DNA from: Deltaproteobacteria bacterium | GTDB lineage: Bacteria; Desulfobacterota; Desulfobacteria; Desulfobacterales; Desulfosalsimonadaceae | Assembly (NCBI GenBank): GCA_024280875.1 | Contig: JAJRPH010000214.1 | Location: forward strand, 1-9,084 | Direction: 5' to 3' | DNA length: 9,084 nucleotides | Notes under the pieces: model-generated | The model's database searches: none | Told to the model about the DNA's origin: nothing | Seen by the model: the letters and a program-made list of their open reading frames with translations, nothing else | Shown here: positions 1 through 6,750 of the stretch, piece by piece | Numbering within the stretch: the first letter of the stretch is position 1 | Layout: each line of letters begins with the position of its first letter | Program-made: the position numbers and the translations under genes

Positions 1-413
1 AATTTTTAGAACAACAGATAGACAAGAGCGCGGTGACTTTCAATAAAGTTGACAACCTGATGACATTTCAGGATTCCTGCCGGATGAACAGCTTTGAGGC
101 GTTAAAGGATTTGCCCCGCAAACTGATCAACCGGATTTCTCCGGAGCAATTTGAAGAGATGAAAGACTATAAGGATGTTTCCATGTGTTGCGGCAGCAGT
201 GCCTGGACAGGGTGTGATGCATACAGCAAGGCCATGCAGGTGAAAAGGCTTCGCCATGCCCGTGAAACCGGAAGTAATCTGATGGTCACGGCATGTCCCA
301 AGTGCCAGATTCATTTGCAGTGTGCCATGGAAGATCCGTTTTTAGGTTCGGAGTTGAAAATGGAAGTCATGGACCTGACCAGCGTAATCCGGCAAACGAT
401 TTGCTGGGAATAA
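1..413 (+). CDS. CCG-domain iron-sulfur subunit, HdrB/HdrD-type (3' part only)
   Basis: The frame is open from base 3 at the left edge, so this is the last 136 residues of a larger protein and the ATG at 33 is probably internal. It carries one complete CCG motif: Cys26 in TFQDSC, Cys62-Cys63 in CCG, and Cys98/Cys101 in CPKC, with about 35 and 34 residues between the groups. This matches the cysteine-rich domain (Cx31-39CCx35-36CxxC) of HdrB/HdrD, GlpC and LUD-associated proteins, which binds a [4Fe-4S] or non-cubane cluster at the disulfide or quinone-side active site. It is followed by hdrA on the same strand, so it is probably the catalytic or electron-output partner of that flavoprotein in a cytoplasmic heterodisulfide-reductase-like complex. 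Whether the intact protein is a one-CCG, two-CCG or HdrD-like fusion cannot be seen. The natural substrate is unknown. Confidence 0.85.
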   Translation, partial: FLEQQIDKSAVTFNKVDNLMTFQDSCRMNSFEALKDLPRKLINRISPEQFEEMKDYKDVSMCCGSSAWTGCDAYSKAMQVKRLRHARETGSNLMVTACPKCQIHLQCAMEDPFLGSELKMEVMDLTSVIRQTICWE

Positions 414-418
414 AATTT

Positions 419-489
419 ACCACAGAGAACACTGAGGTTACAAAGATAAGCAATGAAAAACAGTTGATTTTCTCTGTGACCTCTGTGGT
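419..489. repeat. Inverted-repeat element between the two hdr genes
   Basis: ACCACAGAG at 419–427 is exactly complementary to CTCTGTGGT at 481–489. The next part of each arm (CACTGAGGT and ACCTCTGTG) is imperfectly complementary, giving a long imperfect stem with an AT-rich loop. From memory, CACAGAG/CTCTGTG elements of this kind are dispersed between genes in many Desulfobacterota genomes and are often mis-annotated as small ORFs. It could act as an mRNA-stability or processing structure between hdrD-like and hdrA transcripts. No T-run follows, so a terminator is unlikely. Confidence 0.65.
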
Positions 490-534
490 GGAAAAGTGCT
501 TTTTCAAAAGCTATAAATGAAAGGAATACAATTA

Positions 535-2964
535 ATGGGATCTTCTGGAATGGCAGCAGTCGGTGCAGGCGTTGATAAGTCGCGCATCGGCGTTTATGTC
601 TGCCGATGCGGATTAAATATTGCGCAGACTGTGGATTGTGCAAAGGTGGCACAAAACGCGGCCGGTATTGCAGATGTGGTCGTGTCAAAAGAGATCACCT
701 ATGCCTGTTCCGAACCCGGCCAGATGGAAATTCTTGAAGATATAAAGGAAAACGGGCTGGATCGTATCGTGGTGGCTTCCTGTTCTCCGCGTCTTCATGA
801 GCCGACATTTCGGCAGATGATGAAAAAAGCGGGGCTTAATCCGTATCTTATGGAAATGGCAAATCTTCGGGAACAATGCAGTTGGGTTCACATGAAGGAG
901 CCGGATGCGGCCACCAAAAAGGCCGAAGACCTCGTTAAGATGGCCGTTGCCAGGGTAGGGCTTTTGTGGCCCCTTACCGAAGAGATCGTTCCCTTAACGA
1001 AAAAGACCATGGTCATAGGTGGCGGCATTGCCGGTATACAGGCCGCCCTGGATCTGGCGGACACCGGTTATGAGGTGATCCTGGTGGAAAAAACACCATC
1101 TATCGGCGGGGTCATGGCCCAGCTGGACAAGACGTTTCCCACCATGGATTGCTCCATCTGAATTCTCGGACCGAAGATGGCGGATGTCGGTCGACATCCC
1201 AACATAACACTGCACACCATGAGTGAAGTAGTCGACATTAAGGGCTTTGTGGGTAACTTTAATATCCGGGTGTTGAAAAAATCCCGGTATGTGGATGAAT
1301 CCGAGTGCACGGCCTGCGGTGAATGCGCCAAGGTCTGCCCGGTGGTTTATCCGGATGAATTCAATGTGGGGCTTTCGTCGCGGCGGGCGGTGTATATGCC
1401 GTTTCCCCAGGCAGTCCCGTCTTCTTATGCCATTAACATGAACGAATGCCTGGGCCACGGATGTTCCAAGTGCGCGGATGCCTGTGACAAAAATTGCATC
1501 CATTTTCACATGTCGGACGAAGATTTTCAGGTGAATGTCGGGTCCATCATTGTTGCCACGGGACTGGAGCCCTATGATCCGCGTGAAATGGATGAGTATG
1601 GCTACACCCGCTATGAAAATGTCATGACCAGTCTGGAATTTGAGCGCATGGTTAATGCCGGCGGTCCCACAGAGGGCAACCTCATTTGCCCGAAGGGCCG
1701 TAAAACGCCCCGGTCAGTTGGTTTTATTCAGTGCGTGGGGTCCCGTTCCCGGCAGAAAGGCGGGGAATATTGTTCCAATACCTGCTGCATGAATACCATT
1801 AAAAGCACCCTTGTGCTGAAAGAGCATTATCCGGACATGGAGATCAAAGTGTTTTATATTGATATCCGTGCGTTTGGAAAAGGGTTTGAAGACCTTTTCA
1901 ACCGTAGTCGCAAGCTGGGCGTTCAGTATGTTCGGGGACTGCCCGGCAGCATCGAGGAACTTGAAGACGGCAGTGTGCGGGTGGCGGTTGAAAACACCGG
2001 TACGGGCCGGATCGAATATCATGACCTGAACATGATGGTGCTCGCTTTGGGCATGAAACCGTCTTCAGGGACCCAGCGTCTTCAGGAAATGATGGGACTT
2101 CAGCTGACTTCAGACGGTTTTTACCTTGAGGCCCATCCCAAACTACAGCCCGTGGATGCAGCCACCCGTGGGATTTTTTATGCCGGGTGCGCCGAAGGCC
2201 CCAAGGATATCAAGGAAAGCGTGACCCAGGGGTCGGCTGCGGCTGTCCGGGCCATTCGCCTGATGCACAGAGGCGTCATCACCACCGAACCGATTACCTC
2301 CGAAGTTATTGCCGAGCATTGCGTTTCCTGCGGCAAATGCGCAACGGTTTGTCCGTATAATGCCATTGCCGTGGATACCAAGAAAAAGATACCGGCGGTT
2401 GTGAATACTGCGGCCTGTGCCGGGTGCGGCACCTGTGCGGCGGAATGTAAATTCGGCGCCATTGTCATGAATCATTATACGGATGAACAGATCAACAGCC
2501 AGACCGACATCATGCTGGCTGAAAACGCGGCGGATAAAATTCTCACCTTTGCCTGCAACTGGTGTTCCTACGCGGGGGCGGACTACGCCGGGGTGTCCCG
2601 GCTCCAGTACCCGGCCAATGTTCGTCTGATCCGCACCATGTGTTCCGGGCGGGTGGATGAGGAATTTGTCTGGCATGCTTTTGAAAAAGGCGCGCCTGTG
2701 GTTCTGGTCAGCGGTTGCCACATCGGGGACTGTCATTATATTGACGCCAATCACTGGACCGAAAAACGAATCAACAAGATGCACAAAAAAATGGAAAAAA
2801 TGGGGATCCGCCCGGAACGCTTGCAACTGGAATGGATCAGCGCGGCCGAGGGGATTCGGTTTGCCGGTGTGATGAAAGATATGGACCAACTCCGCCAGAA
2901 CGTGACGGAAGCGGAAATTGTCGAAACAGTGAAGATTTTAGGGGAGCGGAAGAAGAAAAAGTAG
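535..2964 (+). CDS. hdrA: HdrA–MvhD fusion, selenocysteine-containing heterodisulfide reductase subunit A
   Basis: Electron-bifurcating or electron-transferring FAD/iron-sulfur subunit of a cytoplasmic heterodisulfide reductase-like complex. TGA at 1159–1161 sits in frame after FPTMDCSI and before ILGPKM, where HdrA proteins normally have a Cys or Sec; a SECIS-like hairpin follows, so it is annotated as one selenoprotein (Sec209, about 809 aa). Visible parts: N-terminal HdrA domain with VCRCG; FAD-binding VIGGGIAG near 160; a CxxCxxCxxxC ferredoxin cluster (258–268); a second cysteine group (305–317); the HdrA-specific Cx12Cx3CC cluster (400, 413, 417, 418); two more ferredoxin clusters (596–606, 628–638); and a C-terminal MvhD/FlpD domain from about 669 (CNWCSYAGAD, MCSGRVD, GCHIGDCHY). 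MvhD domains relay electrons from a hydrogenase or NAD(P)H/formate module. Start: ATG 535 has AAAGGA 9 nt upstream; the in-frame ATG 517 lacks a ribosome site and would add 6 residues. If the TGA were a true stop, the gene would be split into useless halves. Confidence 0.9.
1182..1199 (+). promoter_or_regulatory. Bacterial SECIS hairpin in hdrA
   Basis: GGATGTC (1182–1188) pairs perfectly with GACATCC (1193–1199) around a GGTC loop (1189–1192). The stem begins 20 nt after the TGA, and the loop is 27 nt after it. Known bacterial SECIS elements lie just downstream of the UGA inside the coding sequence and present G and U in a small apical loop for SelB; the E. coli fdhF loop also contains GGUC. 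The helix coincides with codons for the conserved HdrA stretch DVGRHP, so protein constraint contributes to the sequence, but a perfect 7-bp helix here is not required by that. Confidence 0.8.
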
Positions 2965-2966
2965 GC

Positions 2967-3045
2967 AGGTGGAAGGTGAAAGGTAGAAGACTGAAGGGAA
3001 AAGATGGAAAGGGCTGAACGCTGAACATTCAACGTCGAATATTGA
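2967..3045. repeat. Dispersed-repeat-like purine tract plus AACGCTGAAC/TCAACGTCGAA segment
   Basis: The left half is an almost pure purine run with repeated GGAAGG/GAAAGG units. The right half repeats a (G)AACNNTNAAC-like decamer in approximate form. Read on the minus strand it gives TLNVQRSALS, a phrase that recurs in spurious ORFs annotated over such intergenic repeats in deltaproteobacterial genomes (from memory, not searched). It looks like non-coding repetitive DNA. Confidence 0.5.
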
Positions 3046-3206
3046 TGTCGCTTTTCACCAGTTCTTTTTATATGCAATATCAATGGTAAATCGTTATTTG
3101 ATATGGCGTATTTTGTATCTGTCTAATCTCTCATGGTGAGGTGAATTGCTATTGGATTCTTTACTGGATGCTTGGATTTTGGTGGCGAGCACTTCAGTTA
3201 ATCTCA

Positions 3207-3234
3207 TTTAATTCACAATTCAAGACCCGGCACC
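3207..3234 (+). repeat. Left arm of 28-nt inverted repeat
   Basis: Bases 3207–3230 are an exact reverse complement of 8339–8362. Continuing through 3234, 27 of 28 positions match the reverse complement of 8335–8362 (C at 3231 against T). The core reads AATTCACAATTCAAGACCCG. The two arms point at each other across 5.1 kb of AT-rich DNA. The arms could be ends of a mobile unit, or two independent copies of a dispersed palindromic (REP-type) sequence. Confidence 0.85.
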
Positions 3235-3250
3235 GTTTTTTTTCTGCTGG

Positions 3251-3312
3251 CCTGGTGGCGTAGTTTTGCCTTGCGCAGCCGGGTTTTTAATCGCCGCGCC
3301 TCATTCCGCGTA
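3251..3312. repeat. GC-rich imperfect palindrome next to the left arm
   Basis: GTGGCG (3255–3260) can pair with CGCCGC (3292–3297), including one G·T pair, around a loop that contains the self-complementary TGCGCA. A second small hairpin-like stretch (CCGCGTAGCGG) follows at about 3306–3316. The segment is GC-rich within AT-rich surroundings and begins just inside the left inverted-repeat arm, so it may belong to the same repeat unit. No tRNA or integron attC structure could be drawn. Confidence 0.35.
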
Positions 3313-3434
3313 GCGGTTCAGTCCTTTGTAGAAAATTATATTTGGAGATTGGTAATAAGTCCGTTTTTTTCTGTATCATTTTTTGAAAATACAAAGACCT
3401 AATCCTTTATTCATACGAGAGGCTTCTATAAAAA

Positions 3435-4310
3435 TCAGGTCAGCAAGACAATAGTTGCTCTAAAATCAACGGACAATGTTCTTATATGGTCTATACCCCA
3501 TACAATTTCGCAATTATCGGACACCACTGAATAAGCATATTCGGATAAAGTGTTTACATGATCCAAAGTAATTTTATCTTCATACCTGTTATCAAATGAA
3601 AAAATACATAAAATTTTGTCTGCATGTTGGAAATGATGAAAATTATTTTTAATATATGAATTAAATGTATTCTCGCTATTTTCAAATGAACTTTCACAGA
3701 TAAACGGAAAACCAATAGAGTTTTGAAGTATGGATCGGACATCAGCAAAGTCTAAGCATAATAGTGAAGGAAACCAAGAAAAGGAATATATGTCCTGAAT
3801 TGTTTTAATTGCGATTTCCATCGGATTTTTTGGCGGCAGTATAATTATGGATTCAGAATTAGCTGGAAAATTAGTGGTTTTATTTTTAAATATTAATTTC
3901 GCCCTGTTATTAATCATGGTAACCAGCAGGATCGGGTTAACAGAAATACACAATTCTCTTGCAATCCAGAAATCCCGGTTTTCTATCTCTCCAGCCAAAA
4001 AAATGATTGCCGAGTTCGCAAGATTTGATATTAAATCTCTTTGCTGGGGAGAAAATAAATGCACTTCAAAATTGTGATCATCTACTGTTTTTGTTAATAA
4101 TTTGGTTAACTGGAACCCAATTCCCTTTGTACCAAGAAAACAAACCCTGGCTTTAGATTCAAAAAGTTGTTCCACTTGAGATGAAATAGAGTGAGTTTCA
4201 ATGTTTTTGATGGGTGAAAACGGAAATCCTTTCGATATATTCCCGCTACAAACTAAAAAAGTAAATAATCCAACATGTTTCATAAAGTCCCGTCTATTGA
4301 TTATAGGCAC
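3435..4310 (-). CDS. FtsZ-like protein with degenerate GTP site and twin-arginine-type N-terminus
   Basis: 291 residues, last gene of a three-gene operon. The N-terminus NRRDFMK (5–11) followed by a hydrophobic stretch (12–22) resembles a Tat signal or anchor. The remainder aligns by eye with FtsZ: RVCFLGTKGIGFQLTKLL (55–72) at the Rossmann-like strand 1; ANSAIIFLAGE (98–108) at the strand before the T4 loop; ESIIILPP (153–160); LCLDFADVRSIL (184–195) at the T7 loop, where FtsZ has NVDFADVRT; and the C-terminal domain 230–290, ending at the strand written VTVVATG in FtsZ. The GGGTGTG GTP-binding loop is replaced by GEIENRDFW, and about 80 residues around the nucleotide pocket are missing, so GTPase activity is unlikely. 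There is no C-terminal tail for FtsA/ZipA. Start is GTG at 4310, with AAGGAGT 5 nt upstream. Recognition rests on manual motif matching; a divergent tubulin-superfamily member is my best reading. Confidence 0.62.
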   Translation of the reverse strand: MPIINRRDFMKHVGLFTFLVCSGNISKGFPFSPIKNIETHSISSQVEQLFESKARVCFLGTKGIGFQLTKLLTKTVDDHNFEVHLFSPQQRDLISNLANSAIIFLAGEIENRDFWIARELCISVNPILLVTMINNRAKLIFKNKTTNFPANSESIIILPPKNPMEIAIKTIQDIYSFSWFPSLLCLDFADVRSILQNSIGFPFICESSFENSENTFNSYIKNNFHHFQHADKILCIFSFDNRYEDKITLDHVNTLSEYAYSVVSDNCEIVWGIDHIRTLSVDFRATIVLLT

Positions 4311-4315
4311 GACAA

Positions 4316-4322
4316 ACTCCTT
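4316..4322 (-). promoter_or_regulatory. Strong ribosome binding site for the FtsZ-like gene
   Basis: Minus strand AAGGAGT lies 5 nt before the GTG start at 4310. It fixes that codon as the start and so keeps the NRRDFMK motif in the protein; the next in-frame ATG, inside that motif (residue 10), has no comparable site. Confidence 0.7.
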
Positions 4323-4460
4323 TTCGCATTTAATGACAAATCTTTTATATCGTTATCCATTTACCTTAAGTTAAACATGTTATGTCTTGTTCCCCCGATA
4401 GCATCTGCATACAAATTGTTGTGCCAACTGGAACGAACCGGATATCAAGAGAAATCGAGT

Positions 4461-4988
4461 TTAAGTGGATTCAGCTAATGTGCTATCCTTAAACATTTTT
4501 TTCATTTGATTTTCTAAATGTTCGGGTTCAATCTTTTTATAATCCGGCTCATAAAAGGTGATTGAATTTTCAAGCATGACCCAATTGCCCCCTATGGAAT
4601 ATATGGATGCAACCTTCAAGTCTTCAATTATCCTGTCTCTTTGATAAATTTTCATTGGAAAAAACTCCAAAGACATATCATGTATTGTAGCAAAACCATC
4701 AAATGCCTTGCAATCAACCGAGACCTGAAATGAACCACCGGGATACTCATAACTTTCTATCTTTATGATTTTTGCAACCGTTCGCAGGGTGATAGTATCC
4801 ATTAAGGGTTCTGTATCCTGAAATATTTTTTCTTCATCTGTAATTGGATTATAATTCGATAATGCTTTTGAACATATTTCAGTTTTTTTACTATCCATCG
4901 GAATTTTATTCCCGCAACAGTAAGTACCCAATAAGCACACAGCCCCCGCATTGCATAAAAACTTACGCCTTGTTATTTTTTTCTTCAT
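4461..4988 (-). CDS. Twin-arginine-signal protein of unknown function
   Basis: 175 residues when started at ATG 4988 (MKKKITRRKF). Residues 7–10 are RRKF followed by LCNAGAVCLLGTYCCG, a good Tat n- and h-region. Cys24/Cys25 follow it, but the residue before Cys24 is Tyr, so this is not a standard lipobox. The mature part (about 27–175) is mixed alpha/beta-looking with no recognised domain; LEFFPMKIYQRDRIIEDLKV and GGNWVML stand out. It is predicted to be exported across the inner membrane. An in-frame TTG at 5027 would add 13 residues, four of them glycines encoded by the G-tract; this is less likely because it would bury the signal. It sits 150 nt upstream of the FtsZ-like gene and 81 nt downstream of the repeat-protein gene, same strand. 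That two neighbours both carry twin-arginine N-termini suggests they act in the same envelope compartment. Confidence 0.72.
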   Translation of the reverse strand: MKKKITRRKFLCNAGAVCLLGTYCCGNKIPMDSKKTEICSKALSNYNPITDEEKIFQDTEPLMDTITLRTVAKIIKIESYEYPGGSFQVSVDCKAFDGFATIHDMSLEFFPMKIYQRDRIIEDLKVASIYSIGGNWVMLENSITFYEPDYKKIEPEHLENQMKKMFKDSTLAEST

Positions 4989-4995
4989 TGTAATG

Positions 4996-5007
4996 CCCCC
5001 CCCCCCC
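4996..5007 (-). repeat. 12-base G homopolymer at the translation start of the Tat-signal gene
   Basis: On the minus strand GAG is followed by the tract (12 G including that last G of context shown here as C at 4996–5007), then CATTACA and the ATG at 4988. The tract occupies the Shine-Dalgarno position, 7 nt from the start. A run this long is prone to slipped-strand changes. An upstream ATG at 5035 opens a 16-codon frame (MEGCWTTSVRGGGALQ) whose TGA overlaps the gene's ATG as ATGA; with one additional G that frame would fuse to the gene. Length must be treated with care because homopolymers are also sequencing-error hot spots. Confidence 0.75.
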
Positions 5008-5069
5008 TCACACTTGTCGTCCAGCAACCTTCCATGAAATTTGATTTAGGGCTAACTGCAAATTTGATA

Positions 5070-5636
5070 CTATATGGGAACGTCGTCATCATCATCAAAA
5101 TTTACGTCTTCAATTAGATCCAGGGTATCCTGAGCTGCCTGGGATACATTAATGTCTGGATCTGCAATTAATTTTTTAAGAATAAATTCCGGGATTTCAT
5201 CATTGTCTGCCAATTCATACCTGACTAAAGGATCTGTTTGTTGATAAAGTTTTTCGCATAACCAGTCCTTCTCACAAACTCCATATTCTTCAGTTAAATC
5301 AACCATATTCTTCACCAACCCGATCAAAATTTCAGGATCACCTGTGTTTATAAAACGATCGATGTCTTCTTTCCCCATTTGAGATATGAATTTATCCCTG
5401 GTAATAATCGTTCTCATAACCTCTATCTGAGAATCTGATAAAAGAAGTTTAACTGTTTTCCGGCGAAGATTTTTTTGTGATGCAATATAGGATCTTGTCT
5501 CAGTAGAAGGAGATTGCGCCAGTTCATGAAAAATATCCTTGGCTTTTTTGCAATCATCTAAAGCATAAGATATTTCATTTAATTCTTTGTGCCCCAACTC
5601 TACTCTTGTGTTGTTGATGATAAGTTCTGCTTTCAT
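5070..5636 (-). CDS. Leucine-rich-repeat-variant / HEAT-like repeat protein
   Basis: 188 residues, first gene of the minus-strand operon, no signal peptide, so predicted cytoplasmic. After a short N-terminal region (1–35) it shows helical repeat units of the LRV type: LAQSPSTETRSYIAS (39–53), KTVKLLLSDSQIEVMRTII (60–78), DRFINTGDPEILIGLVKN (93–110), QQTDPLVRYELADN (132–145) and KKLIADPDINVSQAAQDTL (154–172). Each has the pattern of an acidic/Pro turn (SPST, SDSQ, GDPE, TDPL, DPDI) followed by a helix. The C-terminus is very acidic (DDDDD near 181–185). Such repeats are usually protein-binding scaffolds; no catalytic residues are seen. Start ATG 5636 has GGGAGGA about 6 nt upstream. It is divergent from the WYL regulator across a 95-nt gap, so its transcription is probably controlled by that protein. 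Confidence 0.65.
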   Translation of the reverse strand: MKAELIINNTRVELGHKELNEISYALDDCKKAKDIFHELAQSPSTETRSYIASQKNLRRKTVKLLLSDSQIEVMRTIITRDKFISQMGKEDIDRFINTGDPEILIGLVKNMVDLTEEYGVCEKDWLCEKLYQQTDPLVRYELADNDEIPEFILKKLIADPDINVSQAAQDTLDLIEDVNFDDDDDVPI

Positions 5637-5684
5637 TCTTTGTCCTCCCTTTTTAATTGTTTAATTAATAATATCATGGCAGTA

Positions 5685-5699
5685 TTCCATCTAATGGAA
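5685..5699. promoter_or_regulatory. Candidate operator in the divergent promoter region
   Basis: TTCCAT-CTA-ATGGAA is a perfect dyad with 6-bp arms and a 3-nt centre, lying mid-way between the divergent starts at 5636 and 5732. A second AT dyad, TTAATT-GTTT-AATTAA, is at 5653–5668. WYL regulators with a winged-helix N-terminus typically bind such dyads and often control their own gene and the neighbouring one. No confident -10/-35 pair could be assigned; minus strand TATTAT near 5666–5673 is a possible -10 for the operon. Confidence 0.4.
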
Positions 5700-5731
5700 C
5701 GACTTTCTATTTTTATTAAAGAGGGGGCATT

Positions 5732-6745
5732 ATGTCTCAAAAAACTTATTCAGACAGGGACCATGGACAAAAGGTTATAGAATTATTTTTCAAATTATTC
5801 TTCTCCCCCTACGAATATTCACTGACTGAGCTTGCAAGAGAACTGGAATGCTCAAAGCAGACAATCGGGCGTATTGTCGATAAAATAAACAGTTCCACTG
5901 AAGGCATTAAAATTGAAGATTTTATTAAAAATAGAAAACGGTTCTTCAGGATCAGAAAAGAGAAAATCCCTGCTAAAGAAATGAATTTAAGCCAGTCAGA
6001 ATATGGGATTTTACAAATGTGCTGCGCCTTTACACAACATTTGATTGGAAAAGAAATATTTGATCAGGCGTTGAATGCTCTTGGTAAGAGTCAGGTTTTG
6101 ATAAAGAATAGGGAAACAGTATCTGCCAAACATTTTGGTGCCTTTACCCCCGGAACAATTGATTATTCAGACCACCAGCAAATAATCAAAGACTTGATTA
6201 CCGGGATGGAAAACAGAAAAGTTTGTAAAATCACGTATAAATCCATCTGGAATCAAGAATCCAAAACATTCTATATCAAGCCATTAAAACTGTTTTCTAA
6301 ATACGATACTATTTATTTACATGCTCAAATGGCAAAAGCTCCCGGCAAAGTATATAAGGCACCTAAGTTTGATCCTCTGCTGGTAATTCATCGAATTGAG
6401 ACGCTTGAAATCACAAAGACATCTTTTAAATTTCCTGACAATTTTGATTTTGAGAAAACTTTTAATCAAACTTTTGGTGTTATGAAGGAAGATTCTTTTC
6501 AGGCAAGGATTGAATTTTCCGGGTACGCTGCCAAGCATGTAAAAGAACGGATTTGGAGTCATGACCAAATTATTGATGAAAAAGGGAATGGGGTCCTTGA
6601 ATTGACCTTTACCGCAACCTCTGGCATCGAAATATTGTCCTGGGTCCTTTCATTTGGACATGAGGCACGAGTCCTTGAACCAGATTGGTTTGTGGAGGAG
6701 ATTCAGGAGGAGGTCAAGAAAATGTATGAATTATATAAATTTTGA
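5732..6745 (+). CDS. WYL-domain transcriptional regulator (HTH–WYL–WCX)
   Basis: 337 residues. Residues 8–75 form a winged helix-turn-helix (YSLTELARELECSKQTIGRIVDKI as two helices around 29–52, split by the turn at CSK). The central WYL domain covers about 150–225, with YIKPLKLFSKYDTIYLHAQ; the eponymous motif reads IYL instead of WYL, a common variation. The WCX C-terminal domain covers about 255–335 and ends with SFGHEARVLEP, typical of the family. These cytoplasmic, dimeric regulators sense a ligand (nucleic acid or nucleotide in several studied members) and frequently control phage-defence loci, for example BrxR/CapW. Here it is divergent from the LRV–Tat–FtsZ-like operon and convergent with the PLD gene, 45 nt apart. 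Start ATG 5732 is preceded by GAGGGGG at close spacing. As the only regulator in the block it is the likely switch for the cassette. Confidence 0.9.
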   Translation: MSQKTYSDRDHGQKVIELFFKLFFSPYEYSLTELARELECSKQTIGRIVDKINSSTEGIKIEDFIKNRKRFFRIRKEKIPAKEMNLSQSEYGILQMCCAFTQHLIGKEIFDQALNALGKSQVLIKNRETVSAKHFGAFTPGTIDYSDHQQIIKDLITGMENRKVCKITYKSIWNQESKTFYIKPLKLFSKYDTIYLHAQMAKAPGKVYKAPKFDPLLVIHRIETLEITKTSFKFPDNFDFEKTFNQTFGVMKEDSFQARIEFSGYAAKHVKERIWSHDQIIDEKGNGVLELTFTATSGIEILSWVLSFGHEARVLEPDWFVEEIQEEVKKMYELYKF

Positions 6746-6750
6746 CATGG

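Larger units (their letters stand above)
2965..3434. other. Intergenic region, no gene seen; repeats and left inverted-repeat arm
   Basis: No convincing coding sequence on either strand. It holds, in order: a G/A-rich tract directly after the hdrA stop (about 2967–3012), a stretch of GAACGCTGAAC/TCAACGTCGAAT-type repeats (about 3013–3045), AT-rich sequence, the left arm of the 28-nt inverted repeat (3207–3234), and a GC-rich imperfect palindrome (about 3251–3312). No clear Rho-independent terminator for hdrA or for the opposing FtsZ-like gene was found. Base composition drops sharply across this region, so it probably contains the junction between backbone and acquired DNA. Confidence 0.6.

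Noticed and set aside
311..688. Minus-strand open frame of 125 codons opposite the hdr genes
   Set aside because: It runs antisense across the conserved CCG gene, the repeat and hdrA; no ribosome site and no recognisable protein features.
1159..1161. TGA in hdrA as an inactivating nonsense mutation
   Set aside because: The flanking frame is fully conserved, the position is a known Cys/Sec site and a SECIS-like hairpin follows, so recoding explains it better.
2143..2889. Minus-strand open frame of 248 codons inside hdrA
   Set aside because: Antisense shadow of a GC-rich conserved gene; its content mirrors the hdrA codons and shows no domain.
3240..3320. tRNA-like or attC-like fold in the GC-rich stretch (GGTTCAGTCC resembles a T-arm)
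   Set aside because: The flanking bases do not form a T-stem or acceptor stem, and no integron-type core sites frame the segment.
4275..4478. Plus-strand open frame in the gap between the FtsZ-like and Tat-signal genes
   Set aside because: It is antisense to the start of one gene and the end of the other, with no ribosome site; the gap is better read as an intergenic spacer.
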